37,198 bases of DNA from an uncultured Granulosicoccus sp. (GCA_947499955.1 CANMQI010000034.1:1-37198); one strand, 5' to 3'. Shown: positions 8,921-17,291, numbered from the stretch's first letter. Notes: a model not told the origin generated them from the letters alone. Numbers and translations: made by a program.

Positions 8921-8949
8921 TTGACGGACCTTGATCTACCGACTATCTA
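8921..8949 (+). promoter_or_regulatory. Candidate promoter for the first LysM lipoprotein gene
   Basis: TTGACG (8921-8926) and TATCTA (8944-8949) are spaced by 17 bp. The -35 box is good and the -10 box is weak. It would give a leader of roughly 100 nt before the chosen start at 9062. Confidence 0.35.
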
Positions 8950-9061
8950 ATTTAGTGTCATGTTCGTCGGTAAGCTGACACCTGTCTGCATGTAGAACTC
9001 GAGAATCAGGTTTGCCATGAGCATTTACCTAATAAACAAAAGTCCGCTGGTGAGAGAATTC

Positions 9062-10678
9062 ATGTCCAAAAACACCTCTGTCCTGTTCAAGAAAAGCTTG
9101 ATCGCAGCCGCGGTCCTATCGCTGAGCGCATGCTCCAGCACCCCTCGCATTGGTGACTACGACCTGGGTAGTGTCGGTGCAGGTATCGCCAAAGCGGGCC
9201 GTACAACCGCCGATGTCAGTGGCCGAGTCTGGAACAAGACGACCTACTTGCTGGGCTTCAGTGACGATGATGGCGAAGCTGTCTCGGATGAAGGCCTGTT
9301 GATGGATGCAGAAGACGTAGCCCTGCTCGACGGCGAAGCCACATCTCCCAGGGACACCGTTGTTCGCCCCATTGTCATCCGCAGCGCCATACCGACTGGC
9401 CAGCAAGAGACACCCACAGAAGCTGCGCAACTCGACCCTATTCAGACACCCACTGACTCAATGCAGGCCGACCAGGCTCAGGCCCCCGTGGCAACCTTGC
9501 AAGGCAATCCGGACCAGACACCCACAAACTCGGGACAAACCGCGCCAACCGGGCTGACCACCGCGCAAACCGAGCAGACACCCACAAATACCGGCCTTCA
9601 GAACGCAGGCAACGGCGAAACCGTCCTCAAGGAGGACTTGATTCACGAAGTTGCACCCACTGAAACCCTGTGGGACATCGCCAAGAAGACCACCGGGGAC
9701 GCCAATAACTGGCATATCCTGGCTGACACGAACAACCTTGGCCCCGGCGCATCCGTATTTCCCGGTCAGGAGCTGGTCATACCCGCTGACATGGTGAAAC
9801 AGGACTATGGCGTCTCGGCCGATGTGGCAGACACCCAACAAGCTGCTGCAGATCTTTACGTCGATACACAGAACCTCACAGGCAACAGCCCCGTCGCTGA
9901 TGTACCGACCGACTCTGCAGAATTGACGGCAAATCAACAGATTACCGGCAAACCATTCAAGGTGAACCCCGGTGAGACATTGTGGGATTTCGCAAAGCGC
10001 ATCACCGGAGATGCGACCAACTGGCAGGCAATTGCGGGCGAGAACAATTTCTCCGACGAACAGGCCTCATACGTCAGAACCGGTCAGACCATTTACGTGC
10101 CGGAAGACCTCGTCAAACCAGAGCTTGATGCCGCGCAGTCTGTCGAAGAGACAAAACCTGACTACGCGCAACTGACAGCGCCCCTCCAGAAACCGGCATT
10201 ACCCACCACCGAACTCGCTGAACAACCGATACCGGACGAAACTGCAGATGAACTGGCAATCACCGTCATCACATCAGCCTCTGCAGCCGCCCGTAAAACC
10301 AATGACGCCCTAACCAGCGGATCCAGTCTGGATATGTTGGACGAGTCAGCCAATATCCTTGATGAGACCAAACCCATCAAGATTGTTGAAGCAACGTTCA
10401 AATCCAGCAAATCGCCGGTGTCGACAGCGCCCGCCACAGTGAGCGAGGCTGCTGAGACCATGGTGGCACCAGACAAGAACGGCAGCTCAGTTGCTCAGAT
10501 CATGGTTAGTGGCACCTACTATCCTAAAGCGGTGTACAACGAAGCCGACTTCTCTTCCAGCCTTCTCATGCGAGTTTCACCAGGCACAACTTTGCAGGTT
10601 TCCAAAGCGATGGGAAGCTGGTATCAGGTCAAGACAGACAAGGGTCTGGGCTATGTACATCAACGTGACATCAAGTAA
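9062..10678 (+). CDS. Lipoprotein with two LysM domains and a C-terminal SH3-like domain
   Basis: Probable peptidoglycan-associated lipoprotein of 538 aa. The chosen ATG (9062) follows GAGAGA and gives a normal type II signal peptide ending in the lipobox LSAC, with Cys at residue 24; an in-frame ATG at 9017 would add 15 residues. Two LysM domains (about 195-245 and 296-350, each with ETLWD and a ..NNWHIL/..TNWQAI segment) should bind glycan strands. A C-terminal SH3b-like domain (about 480-538, GTYYPKAVYN to GYVHQRDIK) resembles that of the next lipoprotein. The Q/T/P-rich linker between residues about 115 and 185 contains four copies of the dispersed CAGACACCCA motif or its near variant, all read as (Q/E)TPT, and a fifth copy at 9828 is read as ADTQ. 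Exact role unknown. Confidence 0.85.
   Translation: MSKNTSVLFKKSLIAAAVLSLSACSSTPRIGDYDLGSVGAGIAKAGRTTADVSGRVWNKTTYLLGFSDDDGEAVSDEGLLMDAEDVALLDGEATSPRDTVVRPIVIRSAIPTGQQETPTEAAQLDPIQTPTDSMQADQAQAPVATLQGNPDQTPTNSGQTAPTGLTTAQTEQTPTNTGLQNAGNGETVLKEDLIHEVAPTETLWDIAKKTTGDANNWHILADTNNLGPGASVFPGQELVIPADMVKQDYGVSADVADTQQAAADLYVDTQNLTGNSPVADVPTDSAELTANQQITGKPFKVNPGETLWDFAKRITGDATNWQAIAGENNFSDEQASYVRTGQTIYVPEDLVKPELDAAQSVEETKPDYAQLTAPLQKPALPTTELAEQPIPDETADELAITVITSASAAARKTNDALTSGSSLDMLDESANILDETKPIKIVEATFKSSKSPVSTAPATVSEAAETMVAPDKNGSSVAQIMVSGTYYPKAVYNEADFSSSLLMRVSPGTTLQVSKAMGSWYQVKTDKGLGYVHQRDIK
9407..9837 (+). repeat. Cluster of CAGACACCCA copies inside a coding linker
   Basis: Copies at 9407 (GAGACACCCA variant), 9443, 9515 and 9575 are exactly in frame and encode ETPT, QTPT, QTPT and QTPT. 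The copy at 9828 is in a different register and encodes ADTQ, and it is the only exact copy in the window not followed by C or T. The first four lie in the low-complexity linker before the first LysM domain. Confidence 0.9.
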
Positions 10679-10785
10679 CAGGCAACAACGTTCAGGTCAC
10701 AGTTCAAGTTGAACTGCACAGAGCTTGCAGACATCTTGTGACCCCGTAACGGGTTGCAGCCGAATGACTACAGATAATCATCCTG

Positions 10786-10814
10786 AACCCGGTCATGCAA
10801 AAGACCGGGTTTTA
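10786..10814 (+). terminator. Rho-independent terminator after the LysM lipoprotein gene
   Basis: A perfect 9-bp stem AACCCGGTC (10786-10794) / GACCGGGTT (10803-10811) with an 8-nt loop is followed by TTTA. It lies about 110 bp after the stop codon. A smaller CCCGTaACGGG hairpin at 10743-10753 precedes it. The rest of the 444-bp gap up to 11123 holds one exact TGGGTGTCTG copy (10935-10944) and no evident gene. Confidence 0.75.
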
Positions 10815-11122
10815 CGTCCAGGAGCAGCGGATTAGCCAGCACCAGCTACCTGGTCGACGTGACAAGTAGTTACCCGATTTGAAATTTGCAGACAAATGCT
10901 GAATGATGACTCGCTTCAGGCATTTTTCAATTTGTGGGTGTCTGATCTCGGAGTGGTTAGCCATAATTGGTAGTGGTTACCAGTAGAGATGGTGGTATCT
11001 GCCGACAATCTGATACAAGATTGTGCATTCTGGCACTGGGAAGATCAGGGTCAGAGCGCCTACGGATATCTCGAGGCCGTTTCACACTCATGAAGCAGGC
11101 AACGAAAAACGACTGGAAAATA

Positions 11123-11824
11123 ATGCAGAAAAACACCTGTTTATCCATCGTATTGAGCTTGACGGTCATACTCGGTGCCGGATGCGCCACGCCGCTCATC
11201 CAGACGAAAGCAGACCCTGTTGATGCTCCCGCACCTAGCGAGATCCGACATATCATCGCCCCGGGCGACCGACTCAGTGATATCGCTCTCAAATACACGG
11301 GCAAGGTCGGACAATGGAAGGCCATCGCGGCCTACAACAACATCACCGACCCCAGAACGCTTCGTATCGGTGACTCTGTAACCATTCCCGCTTCCATGAT
11401 TCCCGGTCGGGACAAGGCCGACAATGACGTAATAGACCTTCCCGGGAATACGGGTGCTGGTGCGAATGTAGCCACTGGCGCCTTGGCACTTCAGACGACT
11501 CGAGATACTGAACCCGATGCAGCTGATGTACAGGTGGCGCCGGTTACGAGCAATCGTACATTCCAGCTGGAACGCATGGACGAGTCGGATATCGGGACGA
11601 CGCAAACCGAAGGGGTCACGCCACCGAGAATCAAGGTCATCGGCACTTACTACCCCAAAGGGGTATATCAGCAGCCTGCGAGCTACTCCAAGCTGATGAT
11701 GCGCGTAGCTCCCGGTACCGTTTTCGAGCTCGATCGCGAAGTCAATGACTGGTACAAGGTCATTACCAGCGAGGGGATCGGGTACCTGCGCGCAATAGAT
11801 GGCAGGCTCATCATCGAGAACTGA
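11123..11824 (+). CDS. LysM and SH3-like domain lipoprotein, paralogue of the preceding gene
   Basis: Probable lipoprotein of 233 aa. From the ATG at 11123, preceded by GGAAAA, it has a short signal peptide with lipobox LGAGC (Cys 21). An in-frame ATG at 11090 is the alternative. One LysM domain lies at about residues 46-100 (IAPGDRLSDIALKYTG through GDSVTIPASMI), and a C-terminal SH3b-like domain (about 175-230, GTYYPKGVYQ, LMMRVAPGT, GIGYLRAIDG) aligns closely with the end of the upstream lipoprotein. The two thus look like a duplicated pair that differ in LysM number and linker. It has no motif copies in its coding region. It probably acts at the cell wall; the specific function is unknown. 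Confidence 0.8.
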   Translation: MQKNTCLSIVLSLTVILGAGCATPLIQTKADPVDAPAPSEIRHIIAPGDRLSDIALKYTGKVGQWKAIAAYNNITDPRTLRIGDSVTIPASMIPGRDKADNDVIDLPGNTGAGANVATGALALQTTRDTEPDAADVQVAPVTSNRTFQLERMDESDIGTTQTEGVTPPRIKVIGTYYPKGVYQQPASYSKLMMRVAPGTVFELDREVNDWYKVITSEGIGYLRAIDGRLIIEN

Positions 11825-11883
11825 ACGGCAAACAGGTTACAGATTCATACCGTCTGATACGGTGCTGCTGCTTCATTCAAGGC

Positions 11884-11889
11884 TACAAT
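11884..11889 (+). promoter_or_regulatory. Possible -10 box upstream of the SixA-type gene
   Basis: TACAAT lies about 40 bp upstream of the start codon; no convincing -35 box is seen. A small hairpin ACCGT/ACGGT lies just before it, in the 103-bp gap after the lipoprotein gene. Confidence 0.25.
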
Positions 11890-11927
11890 CTTATTGAACA
11901 GTATTCAGGAAAAGGCAGGATCCGAGG

Positions 11928-12506
11928 ATGAGTCAGTATGTGACGCTTGTGCGCCATGCGAAATCAAGCTGGAAGAATCAGGGGCAATCTGACTTCGATC
12001 GCCCATTGAACGACAGAGGGCAAAACGATGGGCTGGTCATGGCCCAACGCATGGTGGCGCGCAACTGTATACCGGATCGGATGCTGGTCAGTTCAGCCAG
12101 ACGTGCGCAGGAGACATCAGCCTTCATGAGGCGAGCCTTCAACCTGCCTCCCGAACAATATCAACTGGTCGACGATCTGTATCTGGCGGAGCCAGAGATC
12201 TTGCTGGATGTGATAGCCAGCGTACCTGCCGATACCCGGCATGTCATGGTCATTGCCCATAACCCCGGCCTGGAAACCTTGAGCGAATTGCTGGCGGGAC
12301 ATTCATTGCCACCGATGCCGACCCTGGGCATCCGACACTTTGCCTGCCCCTCGATTCACACACTGGCCCCTACCCGCCAACTCGAACCCAACGGATCAGA
12401 CACCCATTTCAAGCGCAGCGTGAGGAAGACAGACAACCGCGATTCTTTCGATACCAAGGGCATAAGCCTGCTTTTCAATGACTACCCGAAAAGCGAATCG
12501 GATTGA
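11928..12506 (+). CDS. sixA: SixA-type histidine phosphatase
   Basis: Histidine phosphatase of the phosphoglycerate-mutase-like superfamily, 192 aa. The catalytic RHA motif is in TLVRHAKSSW (His 10). A second conserved stretch, VSSARRAQET, and the later AHNPGLE (acid/base His region) fit SixA, which removes phosphate from the HPt domain of ArcB in E. coli. Whether the partner is the same here is an inference. The start ATG is preceded by GGATCCGAGG. The C-terminal part diverges from the usual SixA ending and contains one exact CAGACACCCA copy (12397-12406), read as SDTH in the hydrophilic tail GSDTHFKRSVRK. It converges with the next small gene. Confidence 0.85.
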   Translation: MSQYVTLVRHAKSSWKNQGQSDFDRPLNDRGQNDGLVMAQRMVARNCIPDRMLVSSARRAQETSAFMRRAFNLPPEQYQLVDDLYLAEPEILLDVIASVPADTRHVMVIAHNPGLETLSELLAGHSLPPMPTLGIRHFACPSIHTLAPTRQLEPNGSDTHFKRSVRKTDNRDSFDTKGISLLFNDYPKSESD

Positions 12507-12545
12507 AAATCGTCTTCAAGCGCCATTCAGAGACGAGCCTTCAAC

Positions 12546-12761
12546 TCAACCCTCGGATGTCACCTTGCTCAGACGGATCGAAGGAACATCACCGATCCGA
12601 TAGTTACCGGGCTGCCTGAGCATCTCGTCGAACGCCACATCACGCGCAGCCTCTGTGTCATACCAGCGGGTTCTGGACCAATCATCCCCCAAGAGATGCG
12701 GTGCGCTCATCGGGTCGTTTTCAGGAATCTTCACCACAATTCCGTAGCGTTTTTCAGCCAT
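12546..12761 (-). CDS. Small conserved hypothetical protein
   Basis: Encodes a 71-aa soluble protein starting MAEKRYGIVVKIPENDPM. It is rich in charged and aromatic residues (GDDWSRTRWYDTEAARD), without a signal or transmembrane segment. The look is of a real, compact cytoplasmic protein, similar in style to small uncharacterised proteins common in gammaproteobacteria, but I cannot name a family. The frame is open to an ATG at 12782, which would add seven residues (MTMMTIV); neither start has a clear ribosome site. It is convergent with the SixA-type gene, separated by 39 bp. An exact CAGACACCCA copy lies 10 bp beyond the upstream start. Confidence 0.6.
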   Translation of the reverse strand: MAEKRYGIVVKIPENDPMSAPHLLGDDWSRTRWYDTEAARDVAFDEMLRQPGNYRIGDVPSIRLSKVTSEG

Positions 12762-12782
12762 TACAATAGTCATCATCGTCAT

Positions 12783-12987
12783 TGATCGGTATCAGACACC
12801 CATTATCCTCCGTCTTCCATGAAATTTGCTGGTCTGAGACACGTAGAGGTCGAGAAACTTCATATCGGTGCTTACAAGGCAGTTGGAGGGTGCGGTTGGA
12901 GACCATAGCGTATATAGGGGTGTCTGCTGATGTGGAGACATGAACATCGTCCGATAATTCACGAACACTGAACAGGGATTCAACAGC
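12783..12987. repeat. Intergenic region with one exact and one variant motif copy
   Basis: The divergent gap between two small genes carries CAGACACCCA at 12793-12802 and, in the opposite orientation, GGGGTGTCTG at 12917-12926 followed by CTGATG, the same 3' extension seen in other intergenic copies. Confidence 0.75.
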
Positions 12988-13332
12988 ATGAACCGTTATT
13001 TGCGCACAGCAGTCGTCTTGTCCACAATCACATTGCTGGCGGCCTGCACACAGGAATCGCAGAACAAGATAGGTCGATCAATACAGAACTGGACAGGAAC
13101 GGACGGCATCATCGAAATCTACGCCGGAGAAAAATTGGTCAAACGATTCATGAAAATCGACAAATTATCGACTGCCGCCGGTACCACCGCTGGCACGGAT
13201 CGCCCCTATCGTTTCGGATATGGTTTCATGGATGCCAACCTCAACGGCACAGTGGATAGTGGTGAAAAAAAGGTCTATTTCGAATTCAGCGACTACTCTA
13301 CGTCATATGTTTTCTTTGAAAACCCCGGATAG
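12988..13332 (+). CDS. Small lipoprotein of unknown function
   Basis: A 114-aa protein with a type II signal peptide: a short basic start (MNRYLR), a hydrophobic core and lipobox LLAAC (Cys 20). The mature part is small, contains an aspartate/asparagine-rich segment (FMDANLNGTVDSGEKKVYFEF) reminiscent of a dockerin or EF-hand-like calcium loop (DANLNGTVDSGE), and ends in an aromatic beta-type stretch. The calcium-loop resemblance is by eye only. The start ATG follows CAGGGATTC. No close neighbour suggests a role; it stands between the small minus-strand gene and the putative RNA/BolA region. Confidence 0.7.
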   Translation: MNRYLRTAVVLSTITLLAACTQESQNKIGRSIQNWTGTDGIIEIYAGEKLVKRFMKIDKLSTAAGTTAGTDRPYRFGYGFMDANLNGTVDSGEKKVYFEFSDYSTSYVFFENPG

Positions 13333-13387
13333 CTGTCAAAAAATCGTCGAGCACATCACATTATTACCAGTTATTTCATGTGTTTAT

Positions 13388-13415
13388 TTGACTAATTTAA
13401 AGTGACTACTAAAGT
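13388..13415 (+). promoter_or_regulatory. Candidate promoter for a small RNA
   Basis: TTGACT (13388-13393) and TAAAGT (13410-13415) with a 16-bp spacer, about 50 bp after the lipoprotein stop codon. The nearest downstream element is a structured stretch ending in a strong terminator rather than an open reading frame. Confidence 0.45.
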
Positions 13416-13420
13416 CTTGG

Positions 13421-13493
13421 CACGTGTCCCAATCAACAGTTGGCGTCACGTTCTCACCCCCAAGTCGGGCCCGCTTGTCGGGCCCTTTTTTTT
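13421..13493 (+). ncRNA. Candidate small structured RNA
   Basis: Between a promoter-like sequence and a strong intrinsic terminator lies a stretch with nested complementary segments: ACGTG (13422-13426) with CACGT (13446-13450), and inside it CCAA (13429-13432) with TTGG (13440-13443). Outside these, CTTGG (13416-13420) matches CCAAG (13460-13464). The predicted RNA would be about 70 nt including the terminator hairpin. I recognise no known RNA family. Alternatively this is merely the terminator of the lipoprotein gene. Confidence 0.35.
13467..13493 (+). terminator. Strong Rho-independent terminator
   Basis: Stem GGGCCCG (13467-13473) / CGGGCCC (13479-13485), loop CTTGT, followed by eight T residues. 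It sits just upstream of the bolA-like gene and ends transcription from the lipoprotein gene and/or a small RNA. Confidence 0.9.
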
Positions 13494-13510
13494 GCTCCCA
13501 TTTCCCGCGC

Positions 13511-13516
13511 TATACT
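13511..13516 (+). promoter_or_regulatory. Possible -10 box of the bolA-like gene
   Basis: TATACT flanked by GCGC on both sides (GCGCTATACTGCGC), about 25 bp before the start codon. No good -35 is present; the T-run of the preceding terminator falls where it would be. Confidence 0.4.
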
Positions 13517-13541
13517 GCGCGCCTTAACAGAGGTGAACACT

Positions 13542-13781
13542 ATGCGGATGGACTACTTCAGTGACTTGGTTGAACAGTCGATTGCCGACTCCAAGGCAGA
13601 AATTACCGGCGATGGCAGCAAATTCGAAGCTCGGGTGATAAGCGATACATTCGATGGCCTGTCAACTGTGAAACGACACAAGCTCGTTTATGCGATTCTC
13701 GATGAGCACATCAAATCGGGCGCTATTCACGCATTGAGCATAAAGACTTTCACAAAAGCAGAGTGGTCAGCAATCGAGTAA
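13542..13781 (+). CDS. BolA/IbaG family protein
   Basis: A 79-aa BolA-like protein. It has the family's alpha-beta fold signature: a GDGSKFEARVISDTFDGLS strand segment, then KRHKLVYAILDEHI, and the terminal IHALSIKTFTKAEW. The residues resemble IbaG more than BolA itself. Family members work with monothiol glutaredoxins in iron-sulfur cluster handling; that role here is inferred from the family. The ATG at 13542 is preceded by GAGGTGA at good spacing; a second ATG six bases later is less well placed. It is preceded by its own promoter-like sequence after a strong terminator, so it is probably transcribed separately. Confidence 0.88.
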   Translation: MRMDYFSDLVEQSIADSKAEITGDGSKFEARVISDTFDGLSTVKRHKLVYAILDEHIKSGAIHALSIKTFTKAEWSAIE

Positions 13782-13903
13782 GGCGCGATCCGCTTTGCCG
13801 TCCGATCTCGATACGAATTCTCGAACACAGCGACACGCCACTTGTGTCGTAAGCTGCAGGTCTCCACACCATCAACCTGAGTCTGGCCCGAAAATCGCAT
13901 CTT

Positions 13904-13934
13904 CCCTGGCACACTAGCCAGGGCCTGAAAGGCC
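13904..13934 (+). terminator. Two adjacent hairpins after the bolA-like gene
   Basis: CCCTGGC (13904-13910) / GCCAGGG (13917-13923) with a 6-nt loop, followed at once by GGCCT/AGGCC (13922-13934) with a 3-nt loop. The two share bases, so they may be alternative structures. There is no T-run. They lie in a 231-bp gap in which I see no gene on either strand. Confidence 0.45.
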
Positions 13935-14012
13935 TGTTCAGACTGCGGTCCCCGAACGCGATATTTCAGTCGTCGCTGTTCTGCCGGTCCGCGGTACACG
14001 GGGTTGATCAAG

Positions 14013-14951
14013 ATGACGAGTACCGCTGACGCTGACGCTATTACGTGTCAAGCGAGTAATCATCAGAGCGCCGCAGACACCAGCTCCCACCGCACCTGGG
14101 TTCAGCCTCTGGCGAACTTGATCAGCATGTCTGATCCATCTGCAGAGCCACGTTTGCGTACATCCCTGACCTGCCACAACACCGCTGACACACCGGTGCT
14201 CTATTTGCCGACGGAACCGGCACCGATGCACCCCAGAAGTACGCGTTACATTCGTACCTTCGCCAAGGAAAATGGTTTCAGACTGGGCAGAGACAGGCGA
14301 AATCGACAGGTCCAGCCTATCAGCGAACTGCGAGATCGCAAACCACCCATGATTGCACTGGGTCTGAGCCTGCTACTGAAGCAAACAGGCTTGCCAGGAG
14401 CTGCTCGGACCCTCTCGAAGCCCCATGCACCAGAGCCAGACACCAACCCGATACCATTGGGTGAACTGATCAAAATGGCCGCATTTACTACCCCTGACTC
14501 CAAGCGCGTAGTTGTCCTGCCAAACAGGATACTGATCAACACGCTACAAGACACCCAACCAATTTGTGGTTACGCCTGCAAAACCCGGTATTCGAACAGA
14601 ACGACGATACTCAGTCATTTCGACTCGCCGCATTTTCGCGCCATCGGGTATTCGTCGGGAAATCAGTATGTTGTGCATATTTTCCTGGCAGGCGGACCTC
14701 GGGAGAATTCATCGCTCTGGACCAGGGTTCCCACCCTCACCAATACTGATTTCAACTTTCAGTTGTTTCCCGGGCAAAGATCGAAAGATGACTTCGGACT
14801 GTTCTACATCACGTTCTATCTCGACCTTGCAGCCGAACCCACGCCGTGGTGGTTACAGGCTGAATTCGCAGCAGACTCTGACGAGGCAGCAGACATCCAT
14901 ATATCCGACGTCGACCAAGAGCCATCCGACGAGCACCGCAAAGCAAGCTGA
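14013..14951 (+). CDS. Hypothetical protein, no recognised family
   Basis: An open frame of 312 aa from the ATG at 14013 (a TTG at 14004 is an alternative). I do not recognise it. The N-terminal third is serine/threonine-rich and probably disordered; a basic segment (RTFAKENGFRLGRDRRNRQ) follows; the C-terminal half alternates hydrophobic and polar stretches (VVVLPNRILINTL, FGLFYITFYLDL, PWWLQAEFA) as in a folded beta-rich domain, ending in an acidic tail. No signal peptide or transmembrane helix is evident. Codon use looks like its neighbours. A near copy of the dispersed motif (AAGACACCCA, 14548) is read as QDTQP and another (CAGACATCCA, 14889) as ADIH, the same register as many motif copies in other genes. 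It could be a lineage-specific gene. Confidence 0.5.
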   Translation: MTSTADADAITCQASNHQSAADTSSHRTWVQPLANLISMSDPSAEPRLRTSLTCHNTADTPVLYLPTEPAPMHPRSTRYIRTFAKENGFRLGRDRRNRQVQPISELRDRKPPMIALGLSLLLKQTGLPGAARTLSKPHAPEPDTNPIPLGELIKMAAFTTPDSKRVVVLPNRILINTLQDTQPICGYACKTRYSNRTTILSHFDSPHFRAIGYSSGNQYVVHIFLAGGPRENSSLWTRVPTLTNTDFNFQLFPGQRSKDDFGLFYITFYLDLAAEPTPWWLQAEFAADSDEAADIHISDVDQEPSDEHRKAS

Positions 14952-15335
14952 ACGTCAATCGGATGTCCTGTGCAACTGATCATTCCACCGCAACCGACTC
15001 TGAACGACAGCAACAGCCAACAGACCAGACATCCATATTTCCAAGTGTTACCGGTAGCTAGTACCCCATAGCCATGGGTGTCTACCGAACACGCCACCTT
15101 TCAGTTTGGCAACCCATTCCCGCGGGCTTTTGTTTATTTATGGGTGTCTGCTGATACGGTGAGTCAGTGAACGCTCATTGGTCTTGCTACACTTGGCGAC
15201 TGTGCCGTTCTTGCCTGGCACACTGCTGAGTAGTGGGCAACGGGATATTGACTATCTCTATCCTGGCCGCACGCTCCTGAATTTCGTTTACGGTGCCCGA
15301 CTTGGCACACTGTCCTGGTAGTCAACGTTCTCAAT
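14952..15335. repeat. Intergenic region with dispersed motif copies upstream of uup
   Basis: This 384-bp gap contains one exact TGGGTGTCTG (15141-15150, followed by CTGATAC) and two one-mismatch copies: CAGACATCCA (15026) and TGGGTGTCTA (15075). A TACACT hexamer at 15188-15193 could be a -10 box for a transcript leading to uup. No gene is supported. Confidence 0.7.
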
Positions 15336-17291
15336 ATGCCCCTGATTCGCGTTCAAAACGCCTCTATTGCCTTTGGTCCGACAACCGTCCTGAACAAGGT
15401 AAACCTTACGATCGACAACGGTGCCAGAATGGCCTTGGTCGGACGAAACGGTGAGGGAAAATCGACCCTGCTCAAGATCATTGCCGGCGAGATGATTCCC
15501 GACACGGGTGACATCATCGCGTCTACCGGCCTCAAGACAGCCTATCTACCCCAGGCAGTCCCGGTGGACTTCGAAGGCACCGCTTACGAAGTCGTCGCTT
15601 CAGGGTTGAGCAAGGTTGGCCGGGTAATCGCCGAATATCACAAGGAATCTCAACGGCTTGGCCTTGGAGAGGAGCGTTCGGAGACAGGAAAGCCCCTTAT
15701 TGATTACCTAGCCGCACTTCAGGATCAGATAGATTCCTCCGACGGTTGGTCTCTGGTACAAAAGGTAGAACAGACCTTGTCGAAGATGCAGATCAGCCCT
15801 GAAGTCGAAGTGTCCAGCCTTTCAGGTGGCATGAAGCGACGAGTAGTTCTGGCCAGAGCACTCGTCAGCGAGCCAGATATCCTGTTACTGGACGAACCAA
15901 CCAACCATCTGGATATCGGTGCTGTCGCCTGGCTGGAAAAATATCTTGCAACGCTTAACTGCGCTCTGATTTTCGTCACTCACGACAGAAAATTTCTGGA
16001 TTCCGTGGCCAACCATATCTGTGAAATCGATCGCGGGAATCTTACTGAATGGCCTAGTGGTTTTTCCGAGTACCGTATCAACAAACAGAAAATGCTGGAA
16101 GTCGAAGCCCAGCAGAATGCGCTTTTTGATAAAAAACTGGCCCAGGAAGAAGTCTGGATTCGTCAGGGGATCAAAGCTCGCCGTACCAGAAACGAAGGCA
16201 GGGTTCGTGCGCTGAAGAAGTTGAGGGAGCAACAGGCCGCCCGCCGTAAAGTGGTTGGACAGGCAAGAATGTCTGTGAATCAGGCAGAGAATTCCGGGAA
16301 AATCATCTTCGATACCGAATCGATGTCTTTTTCACACGGCGACAGGGAAATCATCAGAAGTTTTTCTACCGTCATCATGCGTGATGACCGAGTTGGAATC
16401 ATCGGACCGAATGGCTGCGGCAAATCTACGTTGGTCAAACTGCTTGTCGGTGAGCTGACACCCACATCCGGCACCGTGAATAGTGGTACTCAGCTGGAAG
16501 TGGCCTACTACGATCAGCTGCGTGCGACATTGGACCCGAAGCTCTCAGCCGCTGACAACGTCAGCGGCGGTCGGGACACGGTGGAAGTCAATGGCACGCC
16601 TCGCCACATCATGAGTTACATGCAGGACTTTCTATTCGAACCATCTCGAGCACGCGCCCCGATCACAGCACTCTCCGGCGGGGAAACAGGTCGTCTCATG
16701 CTGGCAAAGCTCTTCCTGAAACCCTCGAATCTGATGGTTCTGGATGAGCCAAGTAATGACCTGGACATTGAAACACTTGAATTGCTGGAAGCACTGCTGG
16801 CGGACTACAAGGGAACTGTCATTTTGATCAGTCATGATAGGCAGCTGCTGGAAAATGTCGTCACTCGCAGTCTCGTATATCAGGGGAACGGGAACTTCAT
16901 CGACGTGGCTGGGGGGTATGAAGATTTCGAGCGTGAACGCCTTGTATCCAAGACACTAAAGCCCGTTTTCGAAACCGAACTGAACCAGACACCCACCATC
17001 AAGAAGCAGGAAGCCCCGGTCAAAAGTGCGTCCAAGCACAAGAAGAATGTAAAGACGAATCAGAAAAGCAAGTTGACCTTTACCGAATCAAAGGAGCTGA
17101 AGCAGCTTCCGACTCAGATCAGCAAACTGGAGACCAGCTTGGCGACGCTGCATCAACTGATGAACAAACCAGACTTTTACACTGACAAATTTGCTGCAGA
17201 CAAGACGCTGCAAGAGGCTCAAGGTGTGCAATCACAACTTGATGAGGCCTATTCACGCTGGGAAATGCTGGAACAAATGGCAGAAGAATAG
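15336..17291 (+). CDS. uup: ABC-F ATPase, Uup type
   Basis: Ribosome- and DNA-associated ABC-F protein of 651 aa with two ATPase domains and no membrane part. Domain one has Walker A GRNGEGKST (37-45), signature LSGGMKRR and Walker B ILLLDEPTNHLD. Domain two has GPNGCGKST, LSGGETGRL and LMVLDEPSNDLD. The Lys/Arg-rich linker QEEVWIRQGIKARRTRNEGRV is the typical P-site-reaching interdomain region. A C-terminal coiled coil (about 575-650) distinguishes Uup from EttA or other members. Just before this coiled coil, at 16986-16995, a CAGACACCCA copy is read as QTPT (NQTPTIKK), lying in the linker; a CTGACACCCA variant lies at 16455. Uup has been linked to transposon excision and ribosome function in E. 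coli. Confidence 0.93.
   Translation: MPLIRVQNASIAFGPTTVLNKVNLTIDNGARMALVGRNGEGKSTLLKIIAGEMIPDTGDIIASTGLKTAYLPQAVPVDFEGTAYEVVASGLSKVGRVIAEYHKESQRLGLGEERSETGKPLIDYLAALQDQIDSSDGWSLVQKVEQTLSKMQISPEVEVSSLSGGMKRRVVLARALVSEPDILLLDEPTNHLDIGAVAWLEKYLATLNCALIFVTHDRKFLDSVANHICEIDRGNLTEWPSGFSEYRINKQKMLEVEAQQNALFDKKLAQEEVWIRQGIKARRTRNEGRVRALKKLREQQAARRKVVGQARMSVNQAENSGKIIFDTESMSFSHGDREIIRSFSTVIMRDDRVGIIGPNGCGKSTLVKLLVGELTPTSGTVNSGTQLEVAYYDQLRATLDPKLSAADNVSGGRDTVEVNGTPRHIMSYMQDFLFEPSRARAPITALSGGETGRLMLAKLFLKPSNLMVLDEPSNDLDIETLELLEALLADYKGTVILISHDRQLLENVVTRSLVYQGNGNFIDVAGGYEDFERERLVSKTLKPVFETELNQTPTIKKQEAPVKSASKHKKNVKTNQKSKLTFTESKELKQLPTQISKLETSLATLHQLMNKPDFYTDKFAADKTLQEAQGVQSQLDEAYSRWEMLEQMAEE

Noticed and set aside
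13727..14011. Minus-strand 94-aa reading frame between bolA and the hypothetical gene
   Set aside because: It overlaps the end of the bolA-like gene, has no recognisable domain and no ribosome site.
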